Source of the DNA: a virus
Length of the DNA: 64,000 nt
IMG/VR virus record: IMGVR_UViG_3300030328_001039
Location: 1 to 64,000 of that record
Direction: 5' to 3' (one strand)
In this document: one piece after another, positions 8,169-16,378 of the stretch
How positions within the stretch are numbered: position 1 is the stretch's first letter
How the letters are laid out: each line of letters starts with the position of its first letter
Translations under genes and position numbers: made by a program
The notes under the pieces: model-generated
What the model was told of the DNA's origin: nothing
Database searches by the model: none
What the model saw: only the letters and a program-made list of their open reading frames with translations

Positions 8169-8591
8169 ATGAGTTTCTTCTTTGAGCCTGAGAAAGCATC
8201 TTGTAAAGTCTACGAAGGTAGAACTTGTGTAGAGTCTCTGTTGAATTATATCACTAAGTTACCCGACACCATAGAAGATGGCACTATTAATGGGAATCAT
8301 AACAAATGGAAAGAAACACTTGTCATAGACTTACACAAGATAGACAAAAACAATCACTTGGCATATGGTAAAGGACAGATGGGAGTTCAGATTACATCCG
8401 AAGGTAGAGTGATAGACTACACATGGGCTTTCGGTCAAAAGACTACTCGTAGGCTACAGAATTGGTGTAAAGGTAAACTGTATAACACGAAGGGTGGTAC
8501 ACTTATCGCTGTAACTATGCACTCTAAAGACTGGGTTATTGCAGATGACTGTTTCAAGACGGTATCAGATGAAAGCATGGAGGAGGAGTGA
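8169..8591 (+). CDS. Unrecognised 140-aa protein
   Basis: 140 residues from ATG 8169, 8 nt after GGTGA (8156-8160); an in-frame GTG at 8157 lies inside that site and is less likely. The protein is basic in the middle (KTTRRLQNWCKGK region, about residues 84-96) and acidic at the C-terminus. Beta-rich appearance. No known family. Confidence 0.7.
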   Translation: MSFFFEPEKASCKVYEGRTCVESLLNYITKLPDTIEDGTINGNHNKWKETLVIDLHKIDKNNHLAYGKGQMGVQITSEGRVIDYTWAFGQKTTRRLQNWCKGKLYNTKGGTLIAVTMHSKDWVIADDCFKTVSDESMEEE

Positions 8592-8593
8592 AG

Positions 8594-8965
8594 ATGATTG
8601 ATGAAAGCAAATATACAGGGCACACACCTGCACCGTGGGAGATTTATGGCGAGCGCATCTGTGCTCAAGATGCATGTGATAGGTATAGGAATGTAGGTGG
8701 TGATATTGCGACTGTAATTGATGAAGTCAATACTCATCTCATAGCAGACGCACCACTTCTTTTAGCAGAAGTCTTGCGGTTGCGTGAAGTGATTGACAAA
8801 GAACACCCTACATTTGATTGGGCATCAAGACAAACGATAGCGAACCTTGATGCAGAAGTCAAGCGGTTGCGTGAAATGTATGAAGATGCAAACCGTTACC
8901 TCGACTTAATGGTTGAGCGATTTGGTATTGAAGCGTTGGTGGAAATGGTAGGTGAAGAAGAATGA
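8594..8965 (+). CDS. Phage-type HTPxPW family protein
   Basis: 123 residues from ATG 8594, 5 nt after GGAGGAGTG. The N-terminus HTPAPWEI, a GGDIATV segment and the later HLIADAPLLLAEVLRL helix reproduce, in order, the hallmarks of a small protein very common in tailed bacteriophages (HTPGPW ... IA ... NA.LIAAAPELL). The biochemical role of that family is not known to me. Two further helices follow. Its stop overlaps the next start by 4 nt. Finding it in an archaeal virus points to exchange with, or descent shared with, bacteriophages. Confidence 0.6.
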   Translation: MIDESKYTGHTPAPWEIYGERICAQDACDRYRNVGGDIATVIDEVNTHLIADAPLLLAEVLRLREVIDKEHPTFDWASRQTIANLDAEVKRLREMYEDANRYLDLMVERFGIEALVEMVGEEE

Positions 8966-9243
8966 ATGAAAAGAAGTATACCCCAAAGGTATTGCATACT
9001 AGCGTAGATGGTAAGTCATACATATGCGGTGACAAGGTAGAAGGTTCGTGGCATGATAGATGTTTGAACGATAGGTTCGCAAGAACTCTACCTTTGTGTG
9101 AAGGCTGTGAAGAAGTGAAGGGTCAGAGAACAACCGTGACCTTTGTACCACCTACAACAAAAGAGAACATGCTCTCTTCTCCAAGTATCATTGACTTTGA
9201 TGCTGGAGAATTGTATGTCAAAGATTACAGGAGGGATGCTTGA
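8962..9243 (+). CDS. Small 93-aa protein with paired cysteines
   Basis: 93 residues with four cysteines (YIC, RC, and CEGCEE), spaced so that one zinc site is possible. Otherwise unrecognised. Start overlaps the preceding stop (ATGA), and the AGGAGGGAT near its end is the Shine-Dalgarno of the next gene. Confidence 0.7.
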   Translation: MNEKKYTPKVLHTSVDGKSYICGDKVEGSWHDRCLNDRFARTLPLCEGCEEVKGQRTTVTFVPPTTKENMLSSPSIIDFDAGELYVKDYRRDA

Positions 9244-9803
9244 TGGGTGGACTTATTGTAGAATGTGAAAGATGTAAGAAGTCAATGCAAAGGAGTTCAT
9301 TCAATTCAAAGCGAAGATTATGTCACGATTGTCTTTACAAAGGCGTATGGACTAAAACAGATAACAAGTATGCTGCTGTAGCAAATGATGAATTGACTAA
9401 GAAGCAGTTGGTAAAAAAACTGGATAAGATGGATAAGAAGATGGAGAAGATACTTGACGCTCAAAAGTTGTTAGACGAAGGTATATCAGAAACCATCCAA
9501 ACAAAGGTAGATGTAGCGATAGAAGCAGCACTCAAGGACATTGGTGATAAAGCAGCATTGGAGCACGCTGATGATTTTATTGAACTCAAAGCAGGTATAG
9601 AGGCTTTACAGAAAGAACATGAGGATAAAATGAAAACGCTACTCGCTTCAGTTAATTCTCGTATCATACAACTAAAAATTGATGTTGAAAGTAAAATCAA
9701 CCTACTCACTAAGAGGCAAAGAGAACTCAGGCATCATGCTAAGAAGCGAGATTGGCCTCTTACACAAGAGGGTATGACTCATTCAAGATTCGACCTTGAT
9801 TGA
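9243..9803 (+). CDS. Zinc-finger plus long coiled-coil protein
   Basis: 186 residues from ATG 9243 (shares one base with the preceding stop; AGGAGGGAT precedes it). The N-terminus has a compact zinc finger, CERC ... CHDC (residues about 8-29). Residues about 50-170 are an almost continuous heptad-rich helix, heavy in Lys, Glu and Leu, which should form a long coiled coil. Such an arrangement suits a structural or bridging factor. Its stop codon lies inside promoter P4. Family unknown. Confidence 0.75.
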   Translation: MGGLIVECERCKKSMQRSSFNSKRRLCHDCLYKGVWTKTDNKYAAVANDELTKKQLVKKLDKMDKKMEKILDAQKLLDEGISETIQTKVDVAIEAALKDIGDKAALEHADDFIELKAGIEALQKEHEDKMKTLLASVNSRIIQLKIDVESKINLLTKRQRELRHHAKKRDWPLTQEGMTHSRFDLD

Positions 9804-9817
9804 TATATAAAGCAACA
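9799..9817 (+). promoter_or_regulatory. Archaeal promoter P4 (TATATAAA element)
   Basis: Fourth copy (GCAACA variant, first base A instead of G); TATA box at 9804-9811. The TGA stop of the upstream gene (9801-9803) is part of the element, so coding and promoter sequence overlap. ATG 9833 starts 22 nt after the box (leaderless); the in-frame ATG at 9818 would precede the expected transcription start. Confidence 0.85.
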
Positions 9818-9832
9818 ATGAATGGTGATAAT

Positions 9833-10399
9833 ATGGAATGGACTGATGGAACTGGTAAAGCATTGAGTAAACTAGGTAGTGAACTTAGTAAGAGCGAGAA
9901 GGATAAGCGTGACCCTGAAGTGGAATACTACGCTGACCCTCAACTGTATGTCATGGATTTGAACACTGGTGCTGCTGTACTGATTGAGACTGATACTAAC
10001 AACACTAGGGGCAAGACTCACGGCAGAGGCTATCGAAAGTGTGCTCAGGTTGAGCAAAGAATGCCAGCCAAGTTTCCTCAGAAGAAAGCGATAACTCGCT
10101 TATTGGCTATGGCTATCCGTAACTTTGTACCTACAGATACTGACCCCACTTTCTACAGTGTGGTAGTTGAGAATGCTATCAAGGACATAGCAGCCATGCT
10201 TACCAATGATTCTGAATGGAACATTGAAGAAGAGAAGCACGCTCCAGCATTGAACAAGGCTATCAGTAAACTGATGGATGAAACACTTAGCACTCGTGCT
10301 GGTGATACACTACTCAATGTCAAGGTCACTGAAATAGAGACAGCCATGATGGATGTTTCCGCTATCAAGGAGAATAAGAAAGACAAACTGACAAACTGA
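9833..10399 (+). CDS. Unrecognised 188-aa protein, leaderless start after P4
   Basis: 188 residues. ATG 9833 is chosen over ATG 9818 because of its position relative to the P4 TATA box. Residues 10-35 are charged; a KTHGRGYRK patch near residue 66 is basic and could contact nucleic acid; the rest looks helical. No family recognised. It is the head of a seven-gene unit that ends at promoter P5. Confidence 0.75.
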   Translation: MEWTDGTGKALSKLGSELSKSEKDKRDPEVEYYADPQLYVMDLNTGAAVLIETDTNNTRGKTHGRGYRKCAQVEQRMPAKFPQKKAITRLLAMAIRNFVPTDTDPTFYSVVVENAIKDIAAMLTNDSEWNIEEEKHAPALNKAISKLMDETLSTRAGDTLLNVKVTEIETAMMDVSAIKENKKDKLTN

Positions 10400-10412
10400 A
10401 GGAGGATAAGAT

Positions 10413-10667
10413 ATGACAATGAATGACCATCAAGACAGTGAGAACTTTGGTTACAACCGTACTTGGAAAGAGATTGAAGATTTGCTATGGGAGGCTGAGC
10501 GAAAACAGAATCACCACTTAATGGCACTTAGGCGTAAAGGTCTGACTAAGGAACAAAAGGTTCAGCACATGAGAGATTTCAAAGGACTACAAGGAGTCAT
10601 CTATGGACTCCGCTGGGTTCTCGGTGATTTGAAAATAACAAGAAAGAAGGTGTTAGGCGATGAGTAA
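10413..10667 (+). CDS. Small helical 84-aa protein
   Basis: 84 residues behind a strong GGAGGATAAGAT Shine-Dalgarno region. Helix-rich and basic in its second half, with tryptophans at residues 18, 26 and about 68. No recognised motif. Overlaps the next gene by 8 nt. Confidence 0.7.
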   Translation: MTMNDHQDSENFGYNRTWKEIEDLLWEAERKQNHHLMALRRKGLTKEQKVQHMRDFKGLQGVIYGLRWVLGDLKITRKKVLGDE

Positions 10668-10854
10668 GAAGAAAGACTTAGAGAAGATGGTAAAGATACA
10701 GAAGGCTACAATCAAGATTTTGACAGCGAACCTTGAAGCGTTTGATAAGAAGGTCAAGGAGTTAGAAAGAGAGAATCAATCGCTTCGTGTACGATTGCAT
10801 GAGACTGGTGGCTTCAACTTTATGAAAAATGTGTGGGATAAAGATGAGCGATAA
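10660..10854 (+). CDS. Small coiled-coil protein (64 aa)
   Basis: 64 residues, of which about 1-50 form a single highly charged Lys/Glu helix with leucine/isoleucine heptads, a probable short coiled coil. It is embedded in a run of overlapping genes (8-nt overlap upstream, 11 nt downstream). It could oligomerise or pair with a neighbour's product; nothing more specific can be said. Confidence 0.7.
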   Translation: MSKKKDLEKMVKIQKATIKILTANLEAFDKKVKELERENQSLRVRLHETGGFNFMKNVWDKDER

Positions 10855-11182
10855 GGCAGAAATATTGGCTCGTGCTATAGCAGCGCACGCTGGTGTAGAT
10901 AGAGGTATGGAACTAGCATTGGCTATGGGTCTAAAGGGAGGCGAGTATGCTTCCGCTAAGGCTCTATCAATCAAGGTAGCAGGTGATGACAGGTGGATAA
11001 ATCAGAGAAGCCCTCATGGTTTAATGGTGGACTGCTTGTATCTATGTGCTAAGCGTAAGGGTATCAAGACCAGTGCCATCAAGATTCGTGACTTGTCGTT
11101 TGAGATATTTGGAGTGGGTACTCAGCCTCGACCAAACAGTTGGCAGAGCGACTTCACTGATTTCATAGAGGCTTGGTTATGA
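10844..11182 (+). CDS. Possible TFB-like cyclin-fold protein
   Basis: 112 residues from ATG 10844. The segment QRSPHGLMVDCLYLCAKRKG followed by IKTSAIKIRDLSFEIFGVGT resembles one cyclin repeat of archaeal transcription factor B (GRSP-G-AAA-LYLA-R--G---T---IA----GV). A typical TFB has an N-terminal zinc ribbon and two such repeats, so this would be a half-size, ribbon-less relative. If real it could modify promoter choice on the stereotyped TATA elements of this genome. The resemblance is by eye and limited to about 45 residues; another helical fold is quite possible. The stop overlaps the next start by 4 nt. Confidence 0.4.
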   Translation: MSDKAEILARAIAAHAGVDRGMELALAMGLKGGEYASAKALSIKVAGDDRWINQRSPHGLMVDCLYLCAKRKGIKTSAIKIRDLSFEIFGVGTQPRPNSWQSDFTDFIEAWL

Positions 11183-12450
11183 CGAAGTTTGCATTACTTG
11201 CTGATATACATGAGCGTATAAGACTGAATAATTCACATGAAGTTAGGCTACAACAGTTATCACGATTGAAGAATGCTGACGATGCTATAGTATTCTTTCA
11301 GTTCTTGTTCCCATCAGTTCCTACTCAAAACCCAATCCGACTAATCGCTTATGAAGCAGCATCGTTTTATGATGTAGTTAAAGACATGCTACCTGAAGAA
11401 CAACCTTGGATGACAGTAGCATCGGAGAGTGCTAACTACGGTTCAAGGGATTATGACACTAAGTATGTTCGTGCTTTACTCAATGTAGAAAAGTCCTTTA
11501 CTGCAATAGCGAAGCAGTTCAATGAAAAGGAGGCACGCTTACTTTGGAGGTGGGCTTTTTCCTCATGTGGTATGGGGGGTGCTCCTCTTATGACAAGGAG
11601 AACATTTTTTGGTATACTGGCTCGCATACACGGTTTACCAACTCATGTCTTACAAGCGAACATGAACATCGCCACTATTGCTAAAGTCTACAATCAGAAA
11701 GACAGCATACTTGGGCTTGAAAGATGGTGGGAATATGCTATGCCCCCAGCACCTATGCGTTGGAAAGCCTATACATCACTCGCTCCTCCTGAAGAGAAAC
11801 ACTTAGCAGTGGTTGTTCCTGAAGGTAGAATTGTATACGCTTACAAAGGAGAGATTCGTAACAGAGCAGGGATTAGACAACCTACTACTCACAATACTTT
11901 CAAAGATATAGATGCGTACTTTGAGTTAGTAATTGATGATGTTGATTACTATCCGAGTGTACTTGACCAAGTGATGCAAAAAAATCCTGACGAATCGTTT
12001 TCTAGTCGCTCAGATTGTCAAATGAATACAGACGAGCACTGGGATGATATTGTTAATCATTTACATTCACCCGATGTAAGATGTGTTAGACTCATCAAGC
12101 CTGAGCAGAAGTTCAAGCCTGATGGTATCGGTGGGTATGTAATGCACGCTGACCGAACTAAAGTATTCCTCAAAGCAAGTATACACGAGAAAGGCATTGA
12201 GTTTGATGGATTAATCACGCTTAGTGCAATAGATGGTATTGACGACTTCGTACCAGTAGCAACTACTGACGACATAAATGTGAAAGGTTACTCCGGTATC
12301 AGTGAAGGGTGCTGGGTTGTAGAAGTAGCAGCAGTGCGAGTAAGTGAGAAAGGACAACTAATCAATTTCACAGTGATAGGTTTAAGAGAGGACTTGGGTA
12401 TTCGTGATGTTACCCAGTTCACAGAACTTGTAGGGAGAGGAATGGAATGA
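11179..12450 (+). CDS. DNA ligase-like protein lacking a clear KxDG motif
   Basis: 423 residues from ATG 11179 (4-nt overlap). Residues 30-155 look like the helical N-terminal DNA-binding domain of archaeal/eukaryal ATP-dependent ligases. The C-terminal part (about 316-415) resembles the end of the nucleotidyltransferase core and OB-fold: a GGYVMH segment, LKAS around Lys332, then VEVAAV and LREDLG (402-407) in the position of ligase motif VI. In the expected motif I region only AYKGEIR (221-227) is found, without a KxDG signature, so the enzyme may be inactive, divergent, or not a ligase at all. The gene reading is solid; the family call is tentative. Confidence 0.35.
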   Translation: MTKFALLADIHERIRLNNSHEVRLQQLSRLKNADDAIVFFQFLFPSVPTQNPIRLIAYEAASFYDVVKDMLPEEQPWMTVASESANYGSRDYDTKYVRALLNVEKSFTAIAKQFNEKEARLLWRWAFSSCGMGGAPLMTRRTFFGILARIHGLPTHVLQANMNIATIAKVYNQKDSILGLERWWEYAMPPAPMRWKAYTSLAPPEEKHLAVVVPEGRIVYAYKGEIRNRAGIRQPTTHNTFKDIDAYFELVIDDVDYYPSVLDQVMQKNPDESFSSRSDCQMNTDEHWDDIVNHLHSPDVRCVRLIKPEQKFKPDGIGGYVMHADRTKVFLKASIHEKGIEFDGLITLSAIDGIDDFVPVATTDDINVKGYSGISEGCWVVEVAAVRVSEKGQLINFTVIGLREDLGIRDVTQFTELVGRGME

Positions 12451-12611
12451 AAGAAACAAAATGCGGTAAGTGTGGTTGTAATTTAGACAAAGAGCACTTT
12501 GAAGGAAAAGAAGAAGTTAGCCTGATAATAGACACTGACGAGACTGGAATGATAACAGATGTTCAGTTTTGGTGTGCTGCTTGTACGAGTGGGGAGGGAA
12601 TAAACGGATGA
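12447..12611 (+). CDS. Zinc-ribbon miniprotein (54 aa)
   Basis: 54 residues between two tightly packed genes, overlapping the upstream stop and the downstream start. It contains CGKCGC near the N-terminus and CAAC near the C-terminus, a standard two-knuckle zinc ribbon separated by a beta-rich stretch. The ATG is at 12447. Function unknown; one of several such ribbons in this half of the genome. Confidence 0.65.
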   Translation: MKETKCGKCGCNLDKEHFEGKEEVSLIIDTDETGMITDVQFWCAACTSGEGING

Positions 12612-13051
12612 TGCAGACAGATGATAAAACAGGATTTGGTATAGGTATAGGCTACATACTAGGCCAACTCAAGTTCAATACCTATGTGAGTAAGGACTCA
12701 GAAGCAAAGGTGGGTTTCAGGGTTAGGCGTTCAGTTACTTGGAGGACAGAGCCATCACTACATGTTATCCCCTACATTCAACAGGTGTTAGACATAGGTG
12801 ATTTCCTTGCTCATGAGTTTGACATGCAGGGCTTTACATCTAACAGAGCGCAGTTGAGACTCCGCTTACTACTACAGACTATCAATAAAGAATACCCTAT
12901 ACTCAACGCCTTCGCTGACAGCGTAGGTTACCACATGTGGACATTTGTGCATGACAACCCTCCGCCTAATGATTATGAGGAGTTCCTCTCTTGGGCTGAG
13001 GCATACGACACTGAGCACGAACAAGTGTCCTACGAAGAGGACTCAAATTGA
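12608..13051 (+). CDS. Unrecognised 147-aa protein
   Basis: 147 residues; ATG 12608 or the adjacent in-frame ATG 12611, both behind GGGGAGGG. A glycine-rich N-terminal motif (FGIGIGYILG) leads into a basic segment (RVRRSVTWR) and a helical middle, with a strongly acidic C-terminus. I considered a LAGLIDADG-type nuclease and see no matching catalytic motif. Last gene of the P4 unit; its stop is 1 nt before promoter P5. Confidence 0.7.
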   Translation: MMQTDDKTGFGIGIGYILGQLKFNTYVSKDSEAKVGFRVRRSVTWRTEPSLHVIPYIQQVLDIGDFLAHEFDMQGFTSNRAQLRLRLLLQTINKEYPILNAFADSVGYHMWTFVHDNPPPNDYEEFLSWAEAYDTEHEQVSYEEDSN

Positions 13052-13052
13052 A

Positions 13053-13071
13053 GTTGATATATAAAGGAACA
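13053..13071 (+). promoter_or_regulatory. Archaeal promoter P5 (TATATAAA element) of the replication core
   Basis: Fifth copy (GGAACA variant); TATA box at 13058-13065. ATG 13087 of the clamp-loader gene starts 22 nt after the box, so the message is predicted to be leaderless. It would drive the clamp-loader to PolB block. Confidence 0.85.
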
Positions 13072-13086
13072 ATAAAGGTGAAAAAC

Positions 13087-14022
13087 ATGGAGAACAGTAC
13101 CGAGCCACTGGTATTAGAGGATATAGCAGGTCAAACTGCATTCGTATCTGACGCTATGGGCTGGCGTGATGGTGGTCAGTGGCCTCGTGCTGTTCTCCTC
13201 CACGGTATGCAAGGCACTGGTAAGTCTACTGCTGCTAAGGTTATGCTCCGTGAGAAGATGGGCGACTACTTTGACCCAATGAATTACATTATCGTCAATG
13301 CCTCAGACGACAGAGGGCTTGACTACATTCGCAATCAACTCAAACAGATGAGTGCAGTCAAGGCTGTAGGCACTGACAAGAGAGGCATTATCGTAGACGA
13401 GGCTGACGGTCTTACCCCTGCTGCTCAAGATGCACTGAGAGGTATCATGGAGGAGTATGCTGACAATGTTATCTACATCTTCACTTGTAACGAGATTAGC
13501 AAAATCAAACCTGCTATCCAAAGCAGGTGTCTTGTGTATGAGTTCAAGCCTATCAGTCCTGAAGATGGGGCTGAGAGACTAAGGAATATCTTTTATCCAC
13601 AGACACACTATCAACAAACAACTAGATGTATAGAGGCTTACATGAGACTTATGAAGCATACTGGTGGGGATATGCGTAGTGCTATTGCTATCGCTGAAAT
13701 GCACACTTCTATGGACTCCTTAACCGATTCACTATCCGATGGGGGCAACCCATCTCAGGCTGCACTTGCTGCTATCAGTGGTGAGTACGGTGATATGAGA
13801 AAGCAATTCTATTCCATGCTTGACCGAGGACTTTCACTTACCTTTGTCATGCGAACATTCCATGAGAACCTGACCGAGTTCTTTGAGATGGATGAAGATA
13901 ATACATGGACAGTCATGGGTGTGCTGGGTGAAATGATACCCCACATGTATGAGTGGCCTATCGGTTCCTATTCCTTTGTTGATTGCCTAGTGGCAAGACT
14001 ACGAAAGGAGGTGAAGGTTTGA
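13087..14022 (+). CDS. rfcS: Replication factor C small subunit (clamp loader ATPase)
   Basis: 311 residues, AAA+ ATPase. Walker A GMQGTGKS (40-47), Walker B IIVDEAD (101-107), sensor 1 TCNE (133-136), the SRC arginine-finger motif (146-148) that defines RFC small subunits, and a GDMRSAI sensor-2 region. Length is close to the archaeal RFC-S norm (about 320). RFC opens the PCNA ring and loads it at primer ends using ATP. No RFC large subunit is seen in the window, so the virus either uses the host large subunit or a homo-oligomer. The clamp gene lies 2.5 kb downstream in the same unit. Start chosen from the leaderless spacing to P5; the upstream in-frame ATT/ATG region is promoter sequence. 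Confidence 0.93.
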   Translation: MENSTEPLVLEDIAGQTAFVSDAMGWRDGGQWPRAVLLHGMQGTGKSTAAKVMLREKMGDYFDPMNYIIVNASDDRGLDYIRNQLKQMSAVKAVGTDKRGIIVDEADGLTPAAQDALRGIMEEYADNVIYIFTCNEISKIKPAIQSRCLVYEFKPISPEDGAERLRNIFYPQTHYQQTTRCIEAYMRLMKHTGGDMRSAIAIAEMHTSMDSLTDSLSDGGNPSQAALAAISGEYGDMRKQFYSMLDRGLSLTFVMRTFHENLTEFFEMDEDNTWTVMGVLGEMIPHMYEWPIGSYSFVDCLVARLRKEVKV

Positions 14023-15365
14023 CAGAAGAATACGAAAATGTTAATGAAGAAGTAAACGAAGAAGCAGGTACTGTGTTACCCGATGGTGTCTTGGAGAGGC
14101 TGGAGCAATATGCTACCCGTACTAAGCAAGAACTCAAAGATGTGGTAGCCAAGTTCCGTGAACAGATTGAGAGCGAACATGGTTGTAGCGACCCAAGCCA
14201 AGAAGATGAGGACTTACTCATCGACTGGGCTGAACAGATGTTCATTGAGACAAGGAATGTAGGTAGAGGCGGTACAGTAATGGCTGGCTCTGTGCCATTC
14301 GTAGGGTGCTTTGTCGGTGTCGATGATAAGAGGCGTGACCGTAGAAGCAACCTTGTTAATCGTGCTAAGCGTGATTTCACTCTTGACCCACTTTCTGCTG
14401 TGACTAGCGGTATGGTTGGTCACTATGTCAAGAAAATCAATCAAGGTACCGATGGAGTATGGTGCTTAGAAAGCAACAACGGTACAGTTCTTACAGAGAC
14501 TCCAGTAGTTGAAGTTCCTGAGCATTCATTTGTTGCAGATGGTGAGCGTATTTGTTTGCTTGCTAAGAGTGGCCGACCAAAGGCTATGACAATGAATGGT
14601 CGTAACTACTACTTCTTGGGTGCTCCCGAAGATGAGTTCACTAATGATGGTGCTATTCAACTATGGAGACTTGACATGCAAGGCGAAGATGCTGATGCAG
14701 AAGTCCTGATTGGAGAGCCTTGCCGTATCATGGCACGCCCTCCGAGTGAGAAGGCTGCTGAAGGATTCAAAGATGTGCTGTCTACCAGTATGGGTACAGC
14801 GAAGATGATTGAGTACACTGATGAGTTCGTTAATGAGAACATGCGTGGATTACTCAAGCCGTTCAAGTTTTGGACTGATGGTGAACTACACTCTCACTTC
14901 ACAGCACTAGAAGATTTGGTAGAAGCGTTTGAGGCTGGCAGTCGTACCTTCACTATCAACGGTGAACAGGGGCGCAGTGGCCCAGTTATACTGACTAAAG
15001 GTACAGTCAATCGTATGTCTACTGAGCCTCGTGACAACCAGTATGACGAAGATGGGCGAGGTTACTCACTCACTCTTACATCTACTGCTTTACAGAGTCT
15101 ACATGGTAGCAAGGATGCAGCAGATGTAATGTGCTGGATTGGTAGTGCTGCTAATGATTTGGTTGCGCCATTCGTGGCTAGAACAGATGATGAGACTATT
15201 CCTTATGCAGAGCGTTCCACAGTATTGGTGTGTGGCCGTGTCGCTGTAAAGCGTAAAGACGGTACTGACATTCCAAGTATCAAGGTCATGGGAGTCTTTG
15301 CTGATGCAAGACGCATCAGAAGAAGGCAGACTGGTGGAGATACTGGCGAAGGACAATTCAATTGA
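14019..15365 (+). CDS. Replication-module protein, possible OB-fold ssDNA-binding protein
   Basis: 448 residues with a TTG start at 14019, supported by the near-perfect Shine-Dalgarno AAAGGAGGTGA (14004-14014) and a 4-nt overlap with the RFC stop. The N-terminal 60 residues are acidic and helical. The C-terminal part contains strands of OB-fold appearance (VLVCGRVAVKRKDGTDIPS then a VMGVFAD strand) and ends in a flexible Gly/Arg-rich tail. Position between clamp loader and recombinase-like ATPase suits a replication protein A equivalent, which is otherwise missing. This is inference from context and secondary-structure impression; no diagnostic motif is present. Confidence 0.45.
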   Translation: MTEEYENVNEEVNEEAGTVLPDGVLERLEQYATRTKQELKDVVAKFREQIESEHGCSDPSQEDEDLLIDWAEQMFIETRNVGRGGTVMAGSVPFVGCFVGVDDKRRDRRSNLVNRAKRDFTLDPLSAVTSGMVGHYVKKINQGTDGVWCLESNNGTVLTETPVVEVPEHSFVADGERICLLAKSGRPKAMTMNGRNYYFLGAPEDEFTNDGAIQLWRLDMQGEDADAEVLIGEPCRIMARPPSEKAAEGFKDVLSTSMGTAKMIEYTDEFVNENMRGLLKPFKFWTDGELHSHFTALEDLVEAFEAGSRTFTINGEQGRSGPVILTKGTVNRMSTEPRDNQYDEDGRGYSLTLTSTALQSLHGSKDAADVMCWIGSAANDLVAPFVARTDDETIPYAERSTVLVCGRVAVKRKDGTDIPSIKVMGVFADARRIRRRQTGGDTGEGQFN

Positions 15366-15376
15366 GGTGACAAATA

Positions 15377-16378
15377 ATGGCGGGATTTGGTAAGACGAAA
15401 GAAGCAAACAATGCAGAAAAAGAAGAGAAGGTACTGGAGGAAACTCCAGCGGTCAAGCGTACTGACGCTGACCCCTTTGCCTCTCTACGCAATGAACTAG
15501 AGATGATGGACAATACACCACAGACTCATATCTTCATGGGTATCGCAGGGCATGACAACACTGGTAAGACGGCTATCGTAACTGATGCCTTTACTAAGTG
15601 GTTGGCTGCTCCTGAGAGAACAGAACAGGAGAAAGAAATGCAACTGTGGATTATGGACTTTGAAGGTGGGGGTGCTGCTAACAAGTCAGCATTCCATCGT
15701 GACAATGACAACATCAAGATTTTTGAGCCGTGGGTTATGATGAAGAATGACAGCACTGCTTACAACTATCCTGAGACACATCTTCGTGTCATGGGTATCA
15801 CTCAGTTCGCTAATGATATTGCTCAGAAGCAGCGTGACCCCGAATACACTGGCCCTCGTCTGTGGGGATTCCATGTTACTGGGGTAGACCTTTGGGATAG
15901 CGTATGTGTAAACTGTATGCGTATCGTAGATTTGAACATCGCTAAGGATGGTATTGAGGCTGCTGACTGGAATAAGAAGGTAGGCCACCAGTGGGATTGG
16001 GCTATTCGTAAGACTCGGTTTCACCAACTCACTGGGCTATGCCGTGGCTTGGTAAAGTCAGGAGTGCGTGTCTTTTGGGAGACTCACCTACGATTGACTA
16101 ACTACTCTTGGGGTAAGAATGAGGACACTGCTGCTACATGGCGACCTGACTGGGAGAAGGCAAGTAACAACTTTGTCTATCAGATACTAATTTGTGAGCG
16201 TCAAGATACTCTTGACGAGGACACTGGTGATGTAGTCAAGTCCGAATACACTATTCGATTTGACAAGAGCAAAACCAATGCACGACTACAAGGACAGAAG
16301 AGGACTACACTCGTTACTGAGGCAGGTAAAGAACCACAGTGGTTCGGACTACCTGAACTCTATGACGGTACACTTTGA
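15377..16378 (+). CDS. RecA/RadA-fold ATPase of the Sak4 (AAA_24) type
   Basis: 333 residues. After an acidic N-terminal tail the protein has Walker A GHDNTGKT (58-65) and a Walker-B-like strand LWIMDFEGG (about 89-97), the layout of phage Sak4/AAA_24 RecA-fold proteins, which act as single-strand annealing recombinases or accessory ATPases. The C-terminal portion is beta-rich with basic patches. A full-length RadA would have an N-terminal HhH domain, which is absent here. Start ATG 15377 follows GAGGTGA by 6 nt. It is probably the strand-exchange/annealing component of viral replication. Confidence 0.7.
   Translation: MAGFGKTKEANNAEKEEKVLEETPAVKRTDADPFASLRNELEMMDNTPQTHIFMGIAGHDNTGKTAIVTDAFTKWLAAPERTEQEKEMQLWIMDFEGGGAANKSAFHRDNDNIKIFEPWVMMKNDSTAYNYPETHLRVMGITQFANDIAQKQRDPEYTGPRLWGFHVTGVDLWDSVCVNCMRIVDLNIAKDGIEAADWNKKVGHQWDWAIRKTRFHQLTGLCRGLVKSGVRVFWETHLRLTNYSWGKNEDTAATWRPDWEKASNNFVYQILICERQDTLDEDTGDVVKSEYTIRFDKSKTNARLQGQKRTTLVTEAGKEPQWFGLPELYDGTL

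Noticed and set aside
12608-13051. LAGLIDADG homing endonuclease
   Set aside because: The GIGIGYILG segment is suggestive but no acidic catalytic residue follows in the right place, and there is no intron or intein context.
15377-16378. Canonical RadA recombinase
   Set aside because: There is no N-terminal HhH domain and the Walker regions fit the shorter Sak4/AAA_24 group better.
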